From Psococerastis gibbosa (taxonomy: Eukaryota; Arthropoda; Insecta; Psocodea; Psocidae), in contig OZ020484.1 in assembly GCA_963971405.1 (NCBI GenBank), forward strand, positions 13,144,001 through 13,208,000: a stretch of 64,000 nt of DNA. The letters are read 5' to 3'. The notes below the pieces were generated by a model. The model worked only from the letters and a program-made list of their open reading frames with translations. It made no database searches and was not told the origin of the DNA. This document shows positions 1 to 11,424 of this stretch, one piece after another. A program made the position numbers and the translations under genes. Numbering within the stretch: the stretch's first letter is position 1; every line of letters begins with the position of its first letter.

Positions 1-2270
1 TACGTACGTCTGCTGTGCTGTGCTAGAAACCTGGAAACAATGGTGTAGCAACCCGGGTGGCCAGAACGGCCCAGGCCAGGGATGTCAGAGCCAAAGGGCG
101 CCAAAAACTACAAAAGAATAATAAAAACAGTTAATTCATGTTCAAATTTTAAGTTTAAAGTTGATTTTAAAACTTAAAAAAAAAAACTCTCTACAACACT
201 GCCTAGAAATGTAACCCTGTGGAAATAAACGGCACAAAGGAAAACTTTTGTGTTATTTGGTTTAATATGACCTTGTAGAATCAGAAAACAAGATGTACCT
301 GAAAAGCGCAACCTAGCTTGCTCACAAAATCATGTGACGTACCATAAAGGTTCAAAAACAAGTTTTATCTAACAAAGAAAAGATACAATGGGTGATGGAG
401 ACAAGCTGTCTGGTTCCTAGGAGCCAGACTTTTTGGGTACGCAGCATGCTAGAGTGCAGGTAGGCTAGTGGGCACAATAGATAAATACATTAGGGGAATT
501 TACAATAGAAGATCGCTCAGTATACCCTGTAACAGGTGTTCTTGGCCCAAATCTGCCCAAACAATACATTATACGATAGTTTGTTCCTCTACTGTTCATT
601 TCAGACATGAGCTGCATTTACTTATTTGCGTAAACTGTAAAAAGATTGAGTATTTAGTATTTAGTTTGCATGATAATCGCCCATTATTCAAGTCTAGGAA
701 AATTAAAAACAAGTTTTTTGTTAATCCAGCGTGTTACGCACTTGGGCAGCTGCCCCATTAGAAGACTGATTTCATGTTGTCTGTGCTCTAAGAAAATGTA
801 GTCTTTTAATATTGACAGACTTTAGGGCTGGATATCAATTCTCATTATTTATGGAGAAGTTTGGGAAGAGAAAAGGGCTGATTGTTGGTAGATGAGGGGC
901 ACTTTGGGCCCTTTTGACACTCCCACGCAGCGTGGCTATTGATGTGGATGCTCAAGCTCGGATTTGGATGTATTTTTTGTCCCCCTTTATCATCATCTTG
1001 GGTCTGACGTCCGTTCTTTTAGTTAGATGTTTAGATAAACTTGTGTTTAATTATGCTTCATCAAAAGAACATGTCCCATGTCAGCTCGTAAACACATTAT
1101 AAATATAATATAGTATACAGACTTACTGCGTACGGTAGAGTTTGATCGAGGCATTTCATGTTACATAATGTACGACATGTTGTTAATCCCTAGGTACGCT
1201 AGATTTACAAAGTTTAGGTGCAGAAGCCATCCTTATGGGTCCCCTTTTTCTTTTGGCTCAAGTGACTTGAGGATAGTGAAAGAAACTATGGAATGGGTCG
1301 TGGTTGGTCTGAAAAATGTTCAGTCAACATCGGCGGTCGACAGTTTCAATGGAGTGTCCGAGACACGAGTTCTACACTTCTACGTAGTGCCAATGAAGAT
1401 GTCAACTGAATATTTCGACGAAATGTATGGATATATGCGCTTTCAGATAATCCGTTTCATAATGTGACTCAGACCGTGCAGCTTTTGCATTATATATGAT
1501 TGGGGAAACTTCATTAAAACAGCTTAAAAAATTGATTATACTATAAATAACGATACAGTCAATATAGTTACTGGTTAGGCTATTACGTGGGAGAGCTGCG
1601 AGCTTCCGATGATCCACTTTACAAATACAAATACGGACAATTTTTCCGTGGGGTCAAAATGTAACACAAATTTGTCTGAGTCAGTTGGTTGAATTGAAAT
1701 TAACAAAACTAAAACGAAACTTAATCAAAGGAATAAAATTTCACTTCCATGAAATGACAATTAAGTCACAAATGTAACAGCGACGTTTTATCACGATTCA
1801 CCCACGCTTCCTTACTCACCCATTTTACGGTAAGCATTCATATTGCATATCACCTCCCGTAAACCTCGTTGAATTCCTACATATCTCAAGTGCAACAACA
1901 TTTTGAATTAGTGTAAAGTAACTCAATTAGGACCTGTTATTCCACTCTTCCACAAAAATGGTCCATTGTTTGTTAATTGCTGACTCAGCCACACAGTGAT
2001 GCGTGGTATTGGCTAACTGCAAAATGCAAGCTGCTTGCAAATATTGGGGCAATGATCAACTTGTGTTTGCAGAGGACTCGGAAATGAGTAAAATTCGCAA
2101 TATTGTGTTGTGTTGACGTTGTGTTGTTTTAAATTGCCTCAATTGGGACGGCACGCACTTAATTTGCCCTGGGGATCACACTATTGCCTTTTATTACATT
2201 TATCCCTCTAAACTATCTATAACGCAGCAGTGCAGCACTACCACATTTGTGTAAATACCAAAATGCTGTG
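1..2270. other. No gene supported; AT-rich intergenic or intronic DNA
   Basis: Only short ORFs under 100 codons occur here, none resembling a known family, and they sit in AT-rich sequence with poly-A runs. I see no RNA gene, no clear TIR pair and no repeat matching the rest of the window. Confidence 0.5.
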
Positions 2271-2273
2271 AGC

Positions 2274-2709
2274 CGGCTATTCCACTTGTCAATATTTCGT
2301 CATTTGTGAGTCAATAATTGATGAGATTTTTGTTTTACTCTGTGTCATTGTCCTTTTTAACTTCCGCATGTTAAAATTTAACAATGATCATAGAGTAAAA
2401 TCACGCTTTGCAAACAATAACAAACTAAAATTAAGCAATGGCGTCGTCTGGAGATGATAAATAATAATAATTAATTTCTTGAGAACGAACGAATTATTTC
2501 GTAATTTAAATCATGACATTTTTGTAGATTATAAAATTTAAAGATCTAGATGGCGGACAAACTTACAAAATTCGCAAAAAACTCAATACAAAAATAGTAA
2601 ATTATTAAAGACAAGCGGAATGAGGTGCAAAAATATAAATGCAACATTGATGATATTTCCGTCAATGACATTATCAAAATTGAAGAAAAACTGACAAGTG
2701 GCATAGCCG
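2274..2709. mobile_element. MITE, Harbinger-like, diverged copy
   Basis: The two ends are inverted copies of CGGCTATTCCACTTGTC, with one mismatch. The interior shares a stretch (around 2388-2450, with a 'catagagtaaaatcacg' core) with the better-preserved MITE at 23497-23898, so both belong to one family. No coding capacity and no clear TSD remain. This is an old non-autonomous DNA transposon. Confidence 0.6.
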
Positions 2710-3585
2710 ACCAGAAAAACAGTTACAACGGTGGATTTTCAATTTCAGCAGTTTAGCGGTAGGTATCCGTTCGGTCCGTTTACTAAATAAACATACATGT
2801 ACGACATATGGTCAGTTGCTCAATCTGCTGTATATCAATGCAGCCCTACCTAATCCATTGACAAGACAGCTATTGGGAACAAAGCAATGGCAAACTCATG
2901 CCCGCCTTATATGAAACTAACGTCAAAGAGGGACTGTGACCATAAATAAGTCAAACTATGAAAAGGCCTCGACAAAAGAAAGGTTGAGAACACAGAGCTC
3001 CGTTCAAAGGCTATTTTTAATTAGAAGCCCATTTAAACAGAGCATCCGGTTTCCCGCCATTTTGCTCGGCAGGATTTTTCCATTTTTCTGGAAAGCGGTG
3101 GGAACACTGTATAGGGTGAATGTTGAGCAACGGCAGCATTTTTAGGCCGCGATGTTTGTTGAAACCAAGGGTTGGAGACATGACCATAATATAGGGGAAA
3201 TGTGCTACTGGTCGCTTCTTCAACCATTCTGCATTATATTCTTATTTTTCTTGGTATTTTTTACTGCTCTCCCTTCCAATGAAACGAATTTTCGAGAATT
3301 AGTGCTGTGAGCTAACGTCACTGGTATACGAGTTACTAAATTCGAAGCTGGTTCAAGTCAACGAATTGCTGTCTTAGATCGCCAATGAACAGTGGACAAT
3401 GATCACCATACCACCCGACAAACTTTCTAGTAAAATAATGGGATTGACGGACTAGGGTATAGATACATTGTTTTGAATTAAATAACAGAAGTTTTCCCAA
3501 TGTTTATCGTAAGGCAGACGCGGTTACAGAGGGGGGGGGGGGGGCGGAGCGAATAAGTCTAAAAGTAAGTACAATTATTACTATA
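2710..3585. other. No gene supported; contains a poly-G run
   Basis: Short overlapping ORFs on both strands between 2936 and 3227 are not recognisable and lack any homologous copy in the window. A run of 13 G occurs at about 3532-3544, just left of the Tc1 element. Confidence 0.45.
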
Positions 3586-3739
3586 CAGTTATGGAAAAAA
3601 TAATAAGAACGCGGAGCTTTTCACTATTTTCTCAGAACCTATTTCATTTGTTTGTTTGTATTTCAACGCCTGCTTTCAGCATTTCTGCAACCCTGTCAAC
3701 CTGGCTGGCGGAGTGAGTCTGTTAACTTGAGTCACACTA

Positions 3740-4010
3740 AGGGCAGACTCCTTCACCTCAGGGAGAAGGGGAGTTGACTAACAGGGTGGACCTCCTGATA
3801 ATAGTGGATTCCGAACCACTTGGAGAACATGGTAAAGTCACACAATTAACACGGAGGTGACCAGGACTCGACACGTACGTAGACTGACTGGTATAGTCTC
3901 AGCGCGTGATCATGTCCCAACATGTTCCCCAGCCAACGTTGTGCCAAGTTTGCTGCAGGTTGAAACATGCTCTGCTCTTATGAATTCAACTTGGTACGGC
4001 CGTTGCGTTG
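3740..4010. repeat. Dispersed repeat inserted in the Tc1 element; shared with 39014-39246
   Basis: This stretch is a diverged copy of the 233-bp insert at 39014-39246. Both contain 'gtggattccgaaccacttgg', then 'ggaggtgaccagga' and, further on, 'attcaacttggta'. It breaks the Tc1 transposase and so arrived later. Its class is unknown: no A-tail and no coding domain I recognise. The edges are approximate. Confidence 0.6.
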
Positions 4011-4234
4011 GTCCAGAATTATTTGAGATAATGGCATCCAATTCAACACCCCTCCCTAGGGATACTTCAAAGCTGTCAACATCAGTTATAACTTATAAGC
4101 AATGCTTACTTCTTCAAAAATTGTAGAGTGAACCGAGTTTTGACCGATTGCTCATTAGAAAGTCGAAGGCGACCCCGATCGAAGGTTTGGAAGTTATTGA
4201 GACCTGATAAAATCTTAAACGTTCTCATCAAGGA

Positions 4235-4447
4235 ATGAAGCATTGTTGCTTTGTTGCACGGTTGCTTGAAGCCTCCCCAAGAAAGGTTCCACTTCTATCT
4301 AAGAAAGACACCAAAGACCCTCTTGCCTTTGTGTGTAACAACTTTGATTGGAAGACATGGCGCAACGTGTTGTCGTTGAAACAAAAGTTAATATCTTCGG
4401 TAGGTACCGTTAGAAAACGAGTTTCAGATACCCTAAAAAGACCATAA
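4235..4447 (+). pseudogene. Tc1-type transposase fragment
   Basis: A 70-codon open stretch inside the TIR-bounded element at 3586-4902. It reads like the part of Tc1 transposase just before and including the second catalytic region: basic 'SPRKVPLLSKKD', an aromatic 'FDWKTWRNVL', then a serine/leucine-rich segment where the family has the DE-[ST]-F motif. That acidic pair is lost here. Further degraded transposase-like sequence follows to about 4790 in other frames. It cannot make active transposase. It could have been overlooked as a chance ORF, but its position in the element and its residue pattern support the call. Confidence 0.6.
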
Positions 4448-4904
4448 AGTTCGGTGGTGTGTTTCACTGTTTCTCCTACTACGTTACATCGCACAGAAGA
4501 TGTCATGGCGAAGGAGAGTTACAAAAACACACTCCAAAACCCTGTACTGACAAGGAAATGCCCAGTAAAATGAGTCTTTCAGCTGAACAATGAACCCAAC
4601 AAATAGTAGTTTGTGGACAGCAGAGTCGACATTTTACCACTGTCAGCGCAGCGCTATTCCATGAAAAACTTGGAATAACTTGATGAGCCGTCTACCAATG
4701 AAAAAATTTCGAACAAGGACCTACTGTGGCTTGGATATTTTTGCCAGCAAAATGCCAACTATCTTAATTTTTTAAAGAATGTTAACAGTAATGAGGTACC
4801 TCTATGAAGTGGTGTTCATACCCATTTCTGGTGCAATTATCTGAAATAGTTGTGCAGAAAATAGTGAAAAGCTCCGCGTTCTAATTATTTTTGCCATAAC
4901 TATA

Positions 4905-5783
4905 TGTACCCACGGAGGCTACGTATGAAAATCGGAGAAAATAATTATATTTGCCAGACTGCTCGCCAACAAAAGGACTCCTCTTAAATTTTTGTATGAA
5001 GACAGCAGAATGGATATATACTGTGTATCTACAGATCCATATTCCATAACATATGCCAATTATTGCTTTGTCCCTTTTCTAATTACTACACGCTCTCATA
5101 ATCTATTGTTCAGGCGTACAGGCCTCGCACCGGTGAGATGGACATTCAGGAAATGAAAAGAGGGACTATTTGACGAAGGGATGATGACTATGGACGCAGA
5201 TGTCCCTTGTTACATCTGTATTACCATTAGTACAGGAGTAAAAAAAAAATGCCAGAGGGAAAAATTTTGATACAGATAAAACCAGTGTCAACAATGAAAT
5301 CAATTTGAAAATGAAAAAAAAAACTCGGGTCCGATAAAGCCGGAGCCTGTTGAGCATTAATGCAGTGTTTGCTTATGTCTCGATCTGACTCGCGAATATT
5401 TGTGTATTGAGCTTGAGGACTGGTAAAATATGAGTTTTGCATATTTACAGGGTGTTATTTTGTTTGATCGGGGTTATTACACCCATACAAATATTTATGT
5501 GTTTTCTGGATTTAAAAATGGGACATGCGTTTGCATTTGTTTTCTATTTAAAAATGGGTGTGGCTATCATATGCTATTGACTATTTATTAAATTAAATTT
5601 TAAGGGGTATAAAAACAAATCTACTAATGCATTTTTGTTTTTAAAGATTATTCGCATACAATTTAATGAATGTACCCTAATTACCTCTTCAGTCGCCTCT
5701 GTAGGTAATACCTGTTTTGAATTACGACAGGTCACCAATCACCGATGTGTAAAGACTCACCCGAGTACGAAGTACGAACTAGC
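4905..5783. other. No gene supported
   Basis: AT-rich sequence with short ORFs on the minus strand (5166-5442) made mostly of low-complexity F/I/L codons from poly-A and poly-T tracts. No family recognised. Confidence 0.45.
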
Positions 5784-5787
5784 TATA

Positions 5788-5984
5788 GTCCACGCAAAAT
5801 GAGAAAAGTATGGACATGGAATGTTATGATCCTGTGCAACACTGTAAAAATATTCTTTGCACAATTTTTGTTATGCCTTGCATCCAATGCAACAAGGTAA
5901 CACAAAATTGTGCAAGAAATATTTGTACAGTGTTGCACAGGATCAAAACATTCCATGTCCATACTTTTCTCATTTTGCGTGGAC
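5788..5984. mobile_element. Fold-back MITE, near-perfect 197-bp hairpin
   Basis: Two arms of about 90 bp are inverted copies of each other at roughly 94 percent identity by eye, separated by a loop of about 17 bp. The ends are GTCCACGCAAAATGAG and its complement, flanked on both sides by TATA (5784-5787 and 5985-5988). The TA-rich duplication suggests a Tc1/mariner-type MITE. A transcript across it would form a long hairpin. Confidence 0.8.
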
Positions 5985-6085
5985 TATACCACTATGCTAT
6001 AGAAGTCCGTATATAAAACAGGTTTTCAAATATTGCCTATTGTAGCATATACTTGTATTGGAGACCCCCACAGACATGTAATTAC

Positions 6086-6379
6086 AAAGACTTTCACGGC
6101 AGGAGTTACATGATGAAACATTATAATCCAGACTGATAGGCCATGGCCAATCTGAAAGAGTACTTCCAAACGTTTCATTAACATTTGTGGTCCACATCTT
6201 CAGTGGCACTGAGTTGCCATGGAGCCTCCAGGCTACAATATTAGAAGTCTACGCAATACCACTGAAGGTTTGGCCCACATATATTGGCGAAACGTTTGGA
6301 AGTACGCTTTCAGATCGACCACTGCCTGTCTGCCCGGATTCTATTGCTTCATCATGTAACTCTGGCCGTGAATGTCTTT
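6086..6379. mobile_element. Fold-back element with about 120-bp arms
   Basis: The left arm (6086 to about 6205) and right arm (about 6262-6379) are inverted copies; for example, TACTTCCAAACGTTTC on the left matches the complement of GAAACGTTTGGAAGTACG on the right. Divergence is greater than in the neighbouring hairpin at 5788-5984. No TSD is clear. It is likely a non-autonomous DNA element. Confidence 0.7.
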
Positions 6380-6389
6380 AATATTATAT

Positions 6390-7149
6390 ATTGACAATTT
6401 ATTATTATGCACCTAAGCCGACTGCGTAATTTATAATTTTTGGGGACTTTTTTCCTCTATATTTAATCAGAATCAGCCATCTGTTGTAGGTAATTCGTAA
6501 TCGTTAACGCTTCGTATAATCAGTTAAACAAATAATCCAATCAAAATGTAAATTGATTACATTTCAAAGCAAATCATAGAAATCAATGCTGATCAACTAC
6601 ATAAAAAGCACCACCATGAAAAAGCAAAAAATGTCACCTGCAACAGATACGATCTAACAAAAACAAAACCCAAAATCTACAAAAAAATAGGTTCTTTGTG
6701 GTGAACGTAGTGAAAAAACGGGTGTTGTATACTCTAATTGAACAGTTAGGGGAAGAAACAATCGAGACTGAGAATCAGGTGTAAAGAAAAGGGTTGTAGG
6801 TAACAAAAAGTGGCTAGAGAAGCAACCAGGGGTAGTAGAAAAGTTTTGGGCTGACTTTATTACGGGATTCTGCGGGCTTATTATATGCTGGTTAATACAA
6901 TATTAACTTACTGCAGGTAAGAATATAATCCGTTACGATAAAACTCAACTTAACTGGCTGATTTAGAATTAGGTTGTTGCTGGTTTCATCGATATAGGAT
7001 AATTTTTGTGACTGGCTAACTATAGATTTTTCATAGATCTTTTTTTTTTTTAAAGTAAAAATTGATCGCGTTGGTATATACAGTATATCTTACAGTGGAA
7101 ATATTAGGGATTATGTAACATCAAGAGGCAATCCTTAGCAATGTAACAG
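6390..7149. other. No gene supported
   Basis: AT-rich, with no ORF of interest and no repeat recognised elsewhere in the window. Confidence 0.45.
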
Positions 7150-7274
7150 TAGTAAATAAAGTAAAATATCTTTGCCAAGTATTACTAAAATATATTAAAT
7201 ATTAAATACCGGTATAAATTTTTTAAAAATGTATTCTAGTAATAGTCGGCAAAGATATTTTATTTTATTTATTA
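7150..7274. mobile_element. Small inverted-repeat element
   Basis: Arms of about 45 bp, around 'aaaatatctttgcc' on the left and its complement 'ggcaaagatatttt' on the right, surround an AT-rich core. No coding capacity. It is a probable MITE or fold-back. Confidence 0.5.
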
Positions 7275-8416
7275 TGACGATGTATTTCAAAGTGTTGAAT
7301 GTGGAAAATATTACTGAAAGTAAGTCTCAGTGACAGGGTTAGTTTCAGGAAACTATACCCACGTGGGGGCATCATTTTTTATTTTGTGAGTTTAAAAAAC
7401 TAATTAATTTGACATGACTGTGTTATGCTGTGCTGTGAGGCCATTGGCTATTGAAGGTTGGGGCTTTGGATAATTTTGGTAACTTTTGGGCTCCGGAGGA
7501 GTTGTAATCCCCCCCCCCCCCCCCCCGAGGGGCACCTGAAAGAATCGCTGCTCAGTGACTGCATCTATCCAAACTGGGCACTGGGACTTGACAAAAATAT
7601 CACCAGATTTGTGGGCTCATCAGTTGAGCATAAGAACATGACTCATCAGGAATAGATGCATATACTTTTCGACGACACTTACATTAGGAACTATGGGAAG
7701 GGTTGCGCCACATGGGTTTAGCTCGGCTGGAGCCCCTTTTTTATGTAGAGGCTACAGAAGCTCAATATCCGATGCTATATCAGTACAATATCGCACGTCT
7801 ATGCAACCCTAACATGCTACAAAGTAAGTGAATAGTTCCTTGTTAGTGTTGCTTAACAATAGTATCTAATTTTGCTATTGTTTACAGTATTGCGGCGGCA
7901 CCAAAAAACTGGAAGACCTTCTTCACAGTTTTCAATCATGAAACGTCACACAGCAGCAAATATAAAGTCATGGACTTGAGAAAAGCAAATTAAATTTTAT
8001 TTATTTAATAGAAGCGAAGTTGCCACTATAAATTTAACGAAGCGATTGAGTACGGAAGATCACAAAAGAGTGTCCGAGATTTTTATTGTATACCTACTTA
8101 ACATCAGAATCATAAAAAGGCAATAGAATTTTGAAAGGTGTGAACAGTGAAATCCATATAAGTCGTTGCTGTCGTATGGGAACCAATAAACTCATGGGAA
8201 TCATAGCCACCTATTCATTTTTAGCAAAGCCATAAAAACTGTACCCATCTTCATCAAATAACTTAGATGCGTAATAAAATAACAAAGGGATAACTATAAA
8301 ATATTCATGGCAGGGTGAAGTGCGGTATGAAAATAATAAAAAAGTGGTGCTGACAAAAGTCAAAGATTTCAGTTTTATGTTACACAAGTGAGAAACATTT
8401 TTCACTGTCCTCTCCT
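7275..8416. other. No gene supported; poly-C run
   Basis: A run of about 17 C lies at 7510-7526. The ORFs here are short and not recognised. Confidence 0.45.
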
Positions 8417-8584
8417 GTCGACACAAGTTAAAGAAAATGTCACCCTGAATTGGGACTTGGTTTTTCAGTACTGTATAATAGCAAATATGCATATGTAAAT
8501 ATACAGTATATGTATATTAATGTTATACAGTACTGCACAACTAACACCCAATTCAGAGTGAAACTCTCTTTAACTTGTGTCGAC
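8417..8584. mobile_element. Inverted-repeat MITE, 168 bp
   Basis: The ends GTCGACACAAGTTAAAGA and the complement form TIRs of about 63 bp with a core of about 45 bp built on 'tatgtaaatatacagtatat'. A related 'ctaaattgggacttagtta' stretch at 36160-36180 hints at another degraded copy. Confidence 0.65.
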
Positions 8585-9663
8585 CGTACTTTTCTAAATG
8601 TTAGTTTAAGAAGTTGACACTCGCATGACCTCGTCGAAAATTGGAAACTGAGTTGAACGCGAGTTGATAGTCCGTAGATGGTGGAGTGTTGTACAAAATC
8701 GCGATGAATACATGAGTGCAAAGCTCATTAAGAGCCAGAAGAGGAGGAAGAAGACGAACCACAAATACTTTGGAACTCATAAAACAGTTCAATTGAAGCA
8801 ACCATATTTTTATTTTTATTACTGGTAACTTATACTGTAATATATTAATGTATAACAATATTACAATATATTGTACAACTTCTTATGTATGTTTACATAG
8901 TGGTAAAATTTGTCGGTCACATGGAATCGGAACTTGCCCATGCAGCGGAGGGGACACTTCAACGTCTGACCATTGCTTTCGGGTTGATTTTGTAGGGTAC
9001 TCATTTTTATAAAAACAAAAAAGAAATGTATTTTCGTCATGCTATTGCTCTTGTAATTGTCGGCAAGTCTCAAAGACGTGGCCAAGTTATTGTGTTGTCG
9101 AAATAGGGGCTGCGTCGGGGTCGCTTTTAACCAATGGGGAATCGTCTATTGTCGGCTATGTCACAGGTAAACTACTGGTAAAGTGTGAAATGCTTTCGAT
9201 GTATCATAACCCAGAAAGCCCCAAACTGTCACGAAAATACCCGTAAGTACTGTATTCTTTTCAGCACTGTTCATTTACGCATGATAATAATGCTTTGTTT
9301 GACCATACCGCGGTACCGTTGCTGCATGTCGGCACATTTTGGTCAGATGTGTCGGTAAATGTCAAAGGCGGGTATATACAGTGACTAAAAAAGGGTAAAT
9401 GATCAATAACATACAAGCATAATCGTTTTCTAGGTACTAGTCCTTTCGGCTTTTAACACTGATTCTTATAAACATAGATGATATAATCTTGTTATGTTTG
9501 GATTTTGAAGCGCTGATAGAGTTATGGGAAAGATTCGCTTTTTGAATACCTGGTGCTCCCCGCCAGATCTTTTTCGATCATTGTTTGGTCAAGGAAGAGG
9601 AGCGGTAGGTGGCACCAGAAATCCAAAAAAATGTTTTTGCGGCAGTGAATGCCCCTCTATATT
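8585..9663. other. No gene supported
   Basis: Short minus-strand ORFs (8440-9085) are not recognised and have no domain-like pattern. No repeat call. Confidence 0.45.
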
Positions 9664-9667
9664 AGGG

Positions 9668-10010
9668 GTATTCACTGTTTTTGGTTTACCCTAAGCCCTA
9701 AGGAAAAGAAGGAAACTGAGGGAAAATTGAAAAAATTGAACACCAGTTTTTCTACATAGAAAAATAATGCCAAACGTGCTTCTCTATATTCCCACTTGGG
9801 GAATGGAAAACGGCCATATTTGTTGTTGTTTTGCTTTTGAATTTTTATTTTTATTTTTATATAATTTTAAAAATGAGCTCTGCGACAGAAATTAATAAAA
9901 AAGCAACAAAAGGAAACATGTGGCAAGAGGTGGACTACATCAGATATGTTCGTAAGTTAAAAGGAAATGGCAAAGATGGACCGTGGCCCCACCAACTTTA
10001 CGCCCCTGAC
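9668..10010 (+). mobile_element. DNA-transposon remnant with GGGGTATTCACTGT terminus
   Basis: The left end GGGGTATTCACTGT is the same TIR as the complete copy at 30097-30557, and the interior matches that copy in reverse, including 'gagctctgcgacagaaatta' near 9875. A short reading frame in it resembles the start of a Myb/SANT-like DNA-binding domain (K-R-W-T-T), in a frame broken by stops. The right end is lost. The autonomous parent probably carried a Myb-like gene, as Harbinger elements do; that is inference. Confidence 0.55.
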
Positions 10011-10584
10011 CCTTATAGAACACAAGGCGCTGCCCTCACTTGAAACGTCTTAACTGAAACCCCTACGTTTACCTGCTTCTATAATGAAAATGGGGTGCGA
10101 GCTTCGGAAAACAATACAAGAGCTGGAAATTGTGTGTTGACATTTCCTTCTATCAATTACGTTAAATTGATTGAATAACAAGGGTCACAAAACAGGGCAG
10201 TGGTTGTGACATTTTAAGCTTTGCATTTGTCCCAGACAAAACAGACATTGTCCATGGTAAACTGTCTGGTTTTGATTTGGAAATGAGGCTTTTGTCCTTT
10301 CATCTTGGCTTTTGTACTGGAAGAAGTGGTCTGCTTGGAGAAGGGAATAAGAAAACATCCACCTCAAACAGCTCCTGTTTGTGTTTGGTCTCCGAATTCG
10401 GCTCAGGGGGTGAATTGGCGATGAGACTACATCATAATAGTCCAACCCTTTTGCCTCTTCATATTTGAGGCTGTCGCCATCCATGAGGGAAGACAATGAA
10501 GTTAAGTTCACTGAGCACTAATGCATAAAGAACGGGAATCAAGCGCAGTTTCAGCCTTCAGACAAATTTTACTTACTCAATCCT
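10011..10584. other. No gene supported
   Basis: Overlapping short ORFs on both strands (10185-10511) show no family pattern. Confidence 0.4.
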
Positions 10585-10762
10585 CCCTATTACACACTCG
10601 AGCAATATTCGATCCAAAAAAATGGACCCAAGAAAAATTCGAATGTGTAATACCTAAATTCAGAATGAAATCGTATATACTTCATTTAATTATAAACATT
10701 CCAAATATTACTTCGATCGAATAAATATTAGGCCGAATAAATATTCGAGTGTGTAATCAGGG
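10585..10762. mobile_element. MITE, 178 bp, CCCTATTACACACTCGA termini
   Basis: Left CCCTATTACACACTCGAG and right end CTCGAGTGTGTAATCAGGG-like sequence form TIRs of about 25 bp around an AT-rich core. Its superfamily is not determined. Confidence 0.6.
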
Positions 10763-11094
10763 CCATTGACTAAAAATTTAACTATATATTTAAGTATTAT
10801 TAGAATTAAAGTAAAGAGATTGAAATGCTTTGTAAACAAACAATAGAAGGGACGAGATCCACAGCCACAAACCTAGAAAATAGCATTTGCAGTAAATTTG
10901 CATTTTCTCGCCTAAAATACAATATTACTCCTCTAAATAGTACGATAAATTGCATTATACTGACTTGATAGATAGCGGGGTAAATAGTATGCGTCTTGAG
11001 AAATTTTGAGAAGATGCTAGGGGCCGTGGTTAATTAATTTCTCTAAAACACCCCTTGTTTACAAAAACGCGCAGGGTCGCCAGAACGGCAGACC

Positions 11095-11420
11095 CACTTC
11101 AACGTCGTCCAGGTCATCCCTGGTCGTCGCTTTCTCCCTTGGGGTACCTTGTGTAAGGCTGCTCTTGTTGCCCTATTGTCTGGCATTCGTCCCACGGGCC
11201 CTAGCCACTGATGAGGGCTCTTTTGATTTCGGCTATTATTATCGTAGGTTTTTGGTCTACCATGTAGAGCTCATCATTTCTACGGATAAGGCACTCTCTT
11301 TTTCCCTGATTTTGCACTGGTCCATACATCATTTGTAGTATTTTACGCTCCCATTTTTCAAACAACTCCTCGCTTCTCCAAGTCATAACCCAAGTCTCAC
11401 ACTCATAGGTTACTATACTG
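11095..11420 (-). pseudogene. RTE-like LINE fragment (C-terminal end of ORF2)
   Basis: Read on the minus strand from 11420, this gives a block with 'RSEELFEKWERKILQMMYGP' and then, after a frameshift, a 'GPVGRMPDNRATRAAL' block that matches the W.GHV.RM region found near the C-terminus of RTE-type endonuclease/reverse transcriptases. The same two blocks occur at 43966-44400 on the plus strand. No catalytic RT or endonuclease domain is left, so it is a 5'-truncated dead copy. Clade assignment rests on family knowledge of these C-termini. Confidence 0.75.
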
Positions 11421-11424
11421 GTCC

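Larger units (their letters stand above)
3586..4902 (+). mobile_element. Tc1/mariner transposon, decayed but with both TIRs
   Basis: Inverted termini of about 60 bp bound a 1317-bp unit, a normal length for Tc1/mariner. The left end starts CAGTTATGG and the right end finishes CCATAACT, each next to TA (3584-3585 and 4903-4904), the TA duplication expected of this superfamily. Inside, 4235-4447 still encodes a stretch like the middle of Tc1 transposase: a 'PLLSKKDTKDPLAF' segment followed by 'WRNVL', where the family has its W..VL..DE catalytic motif. Stops and frameshifts break it, and the acidic catalytic residues are not preserved. A separate repeat has inserted near 3740-4010. Confidence 0.8.
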
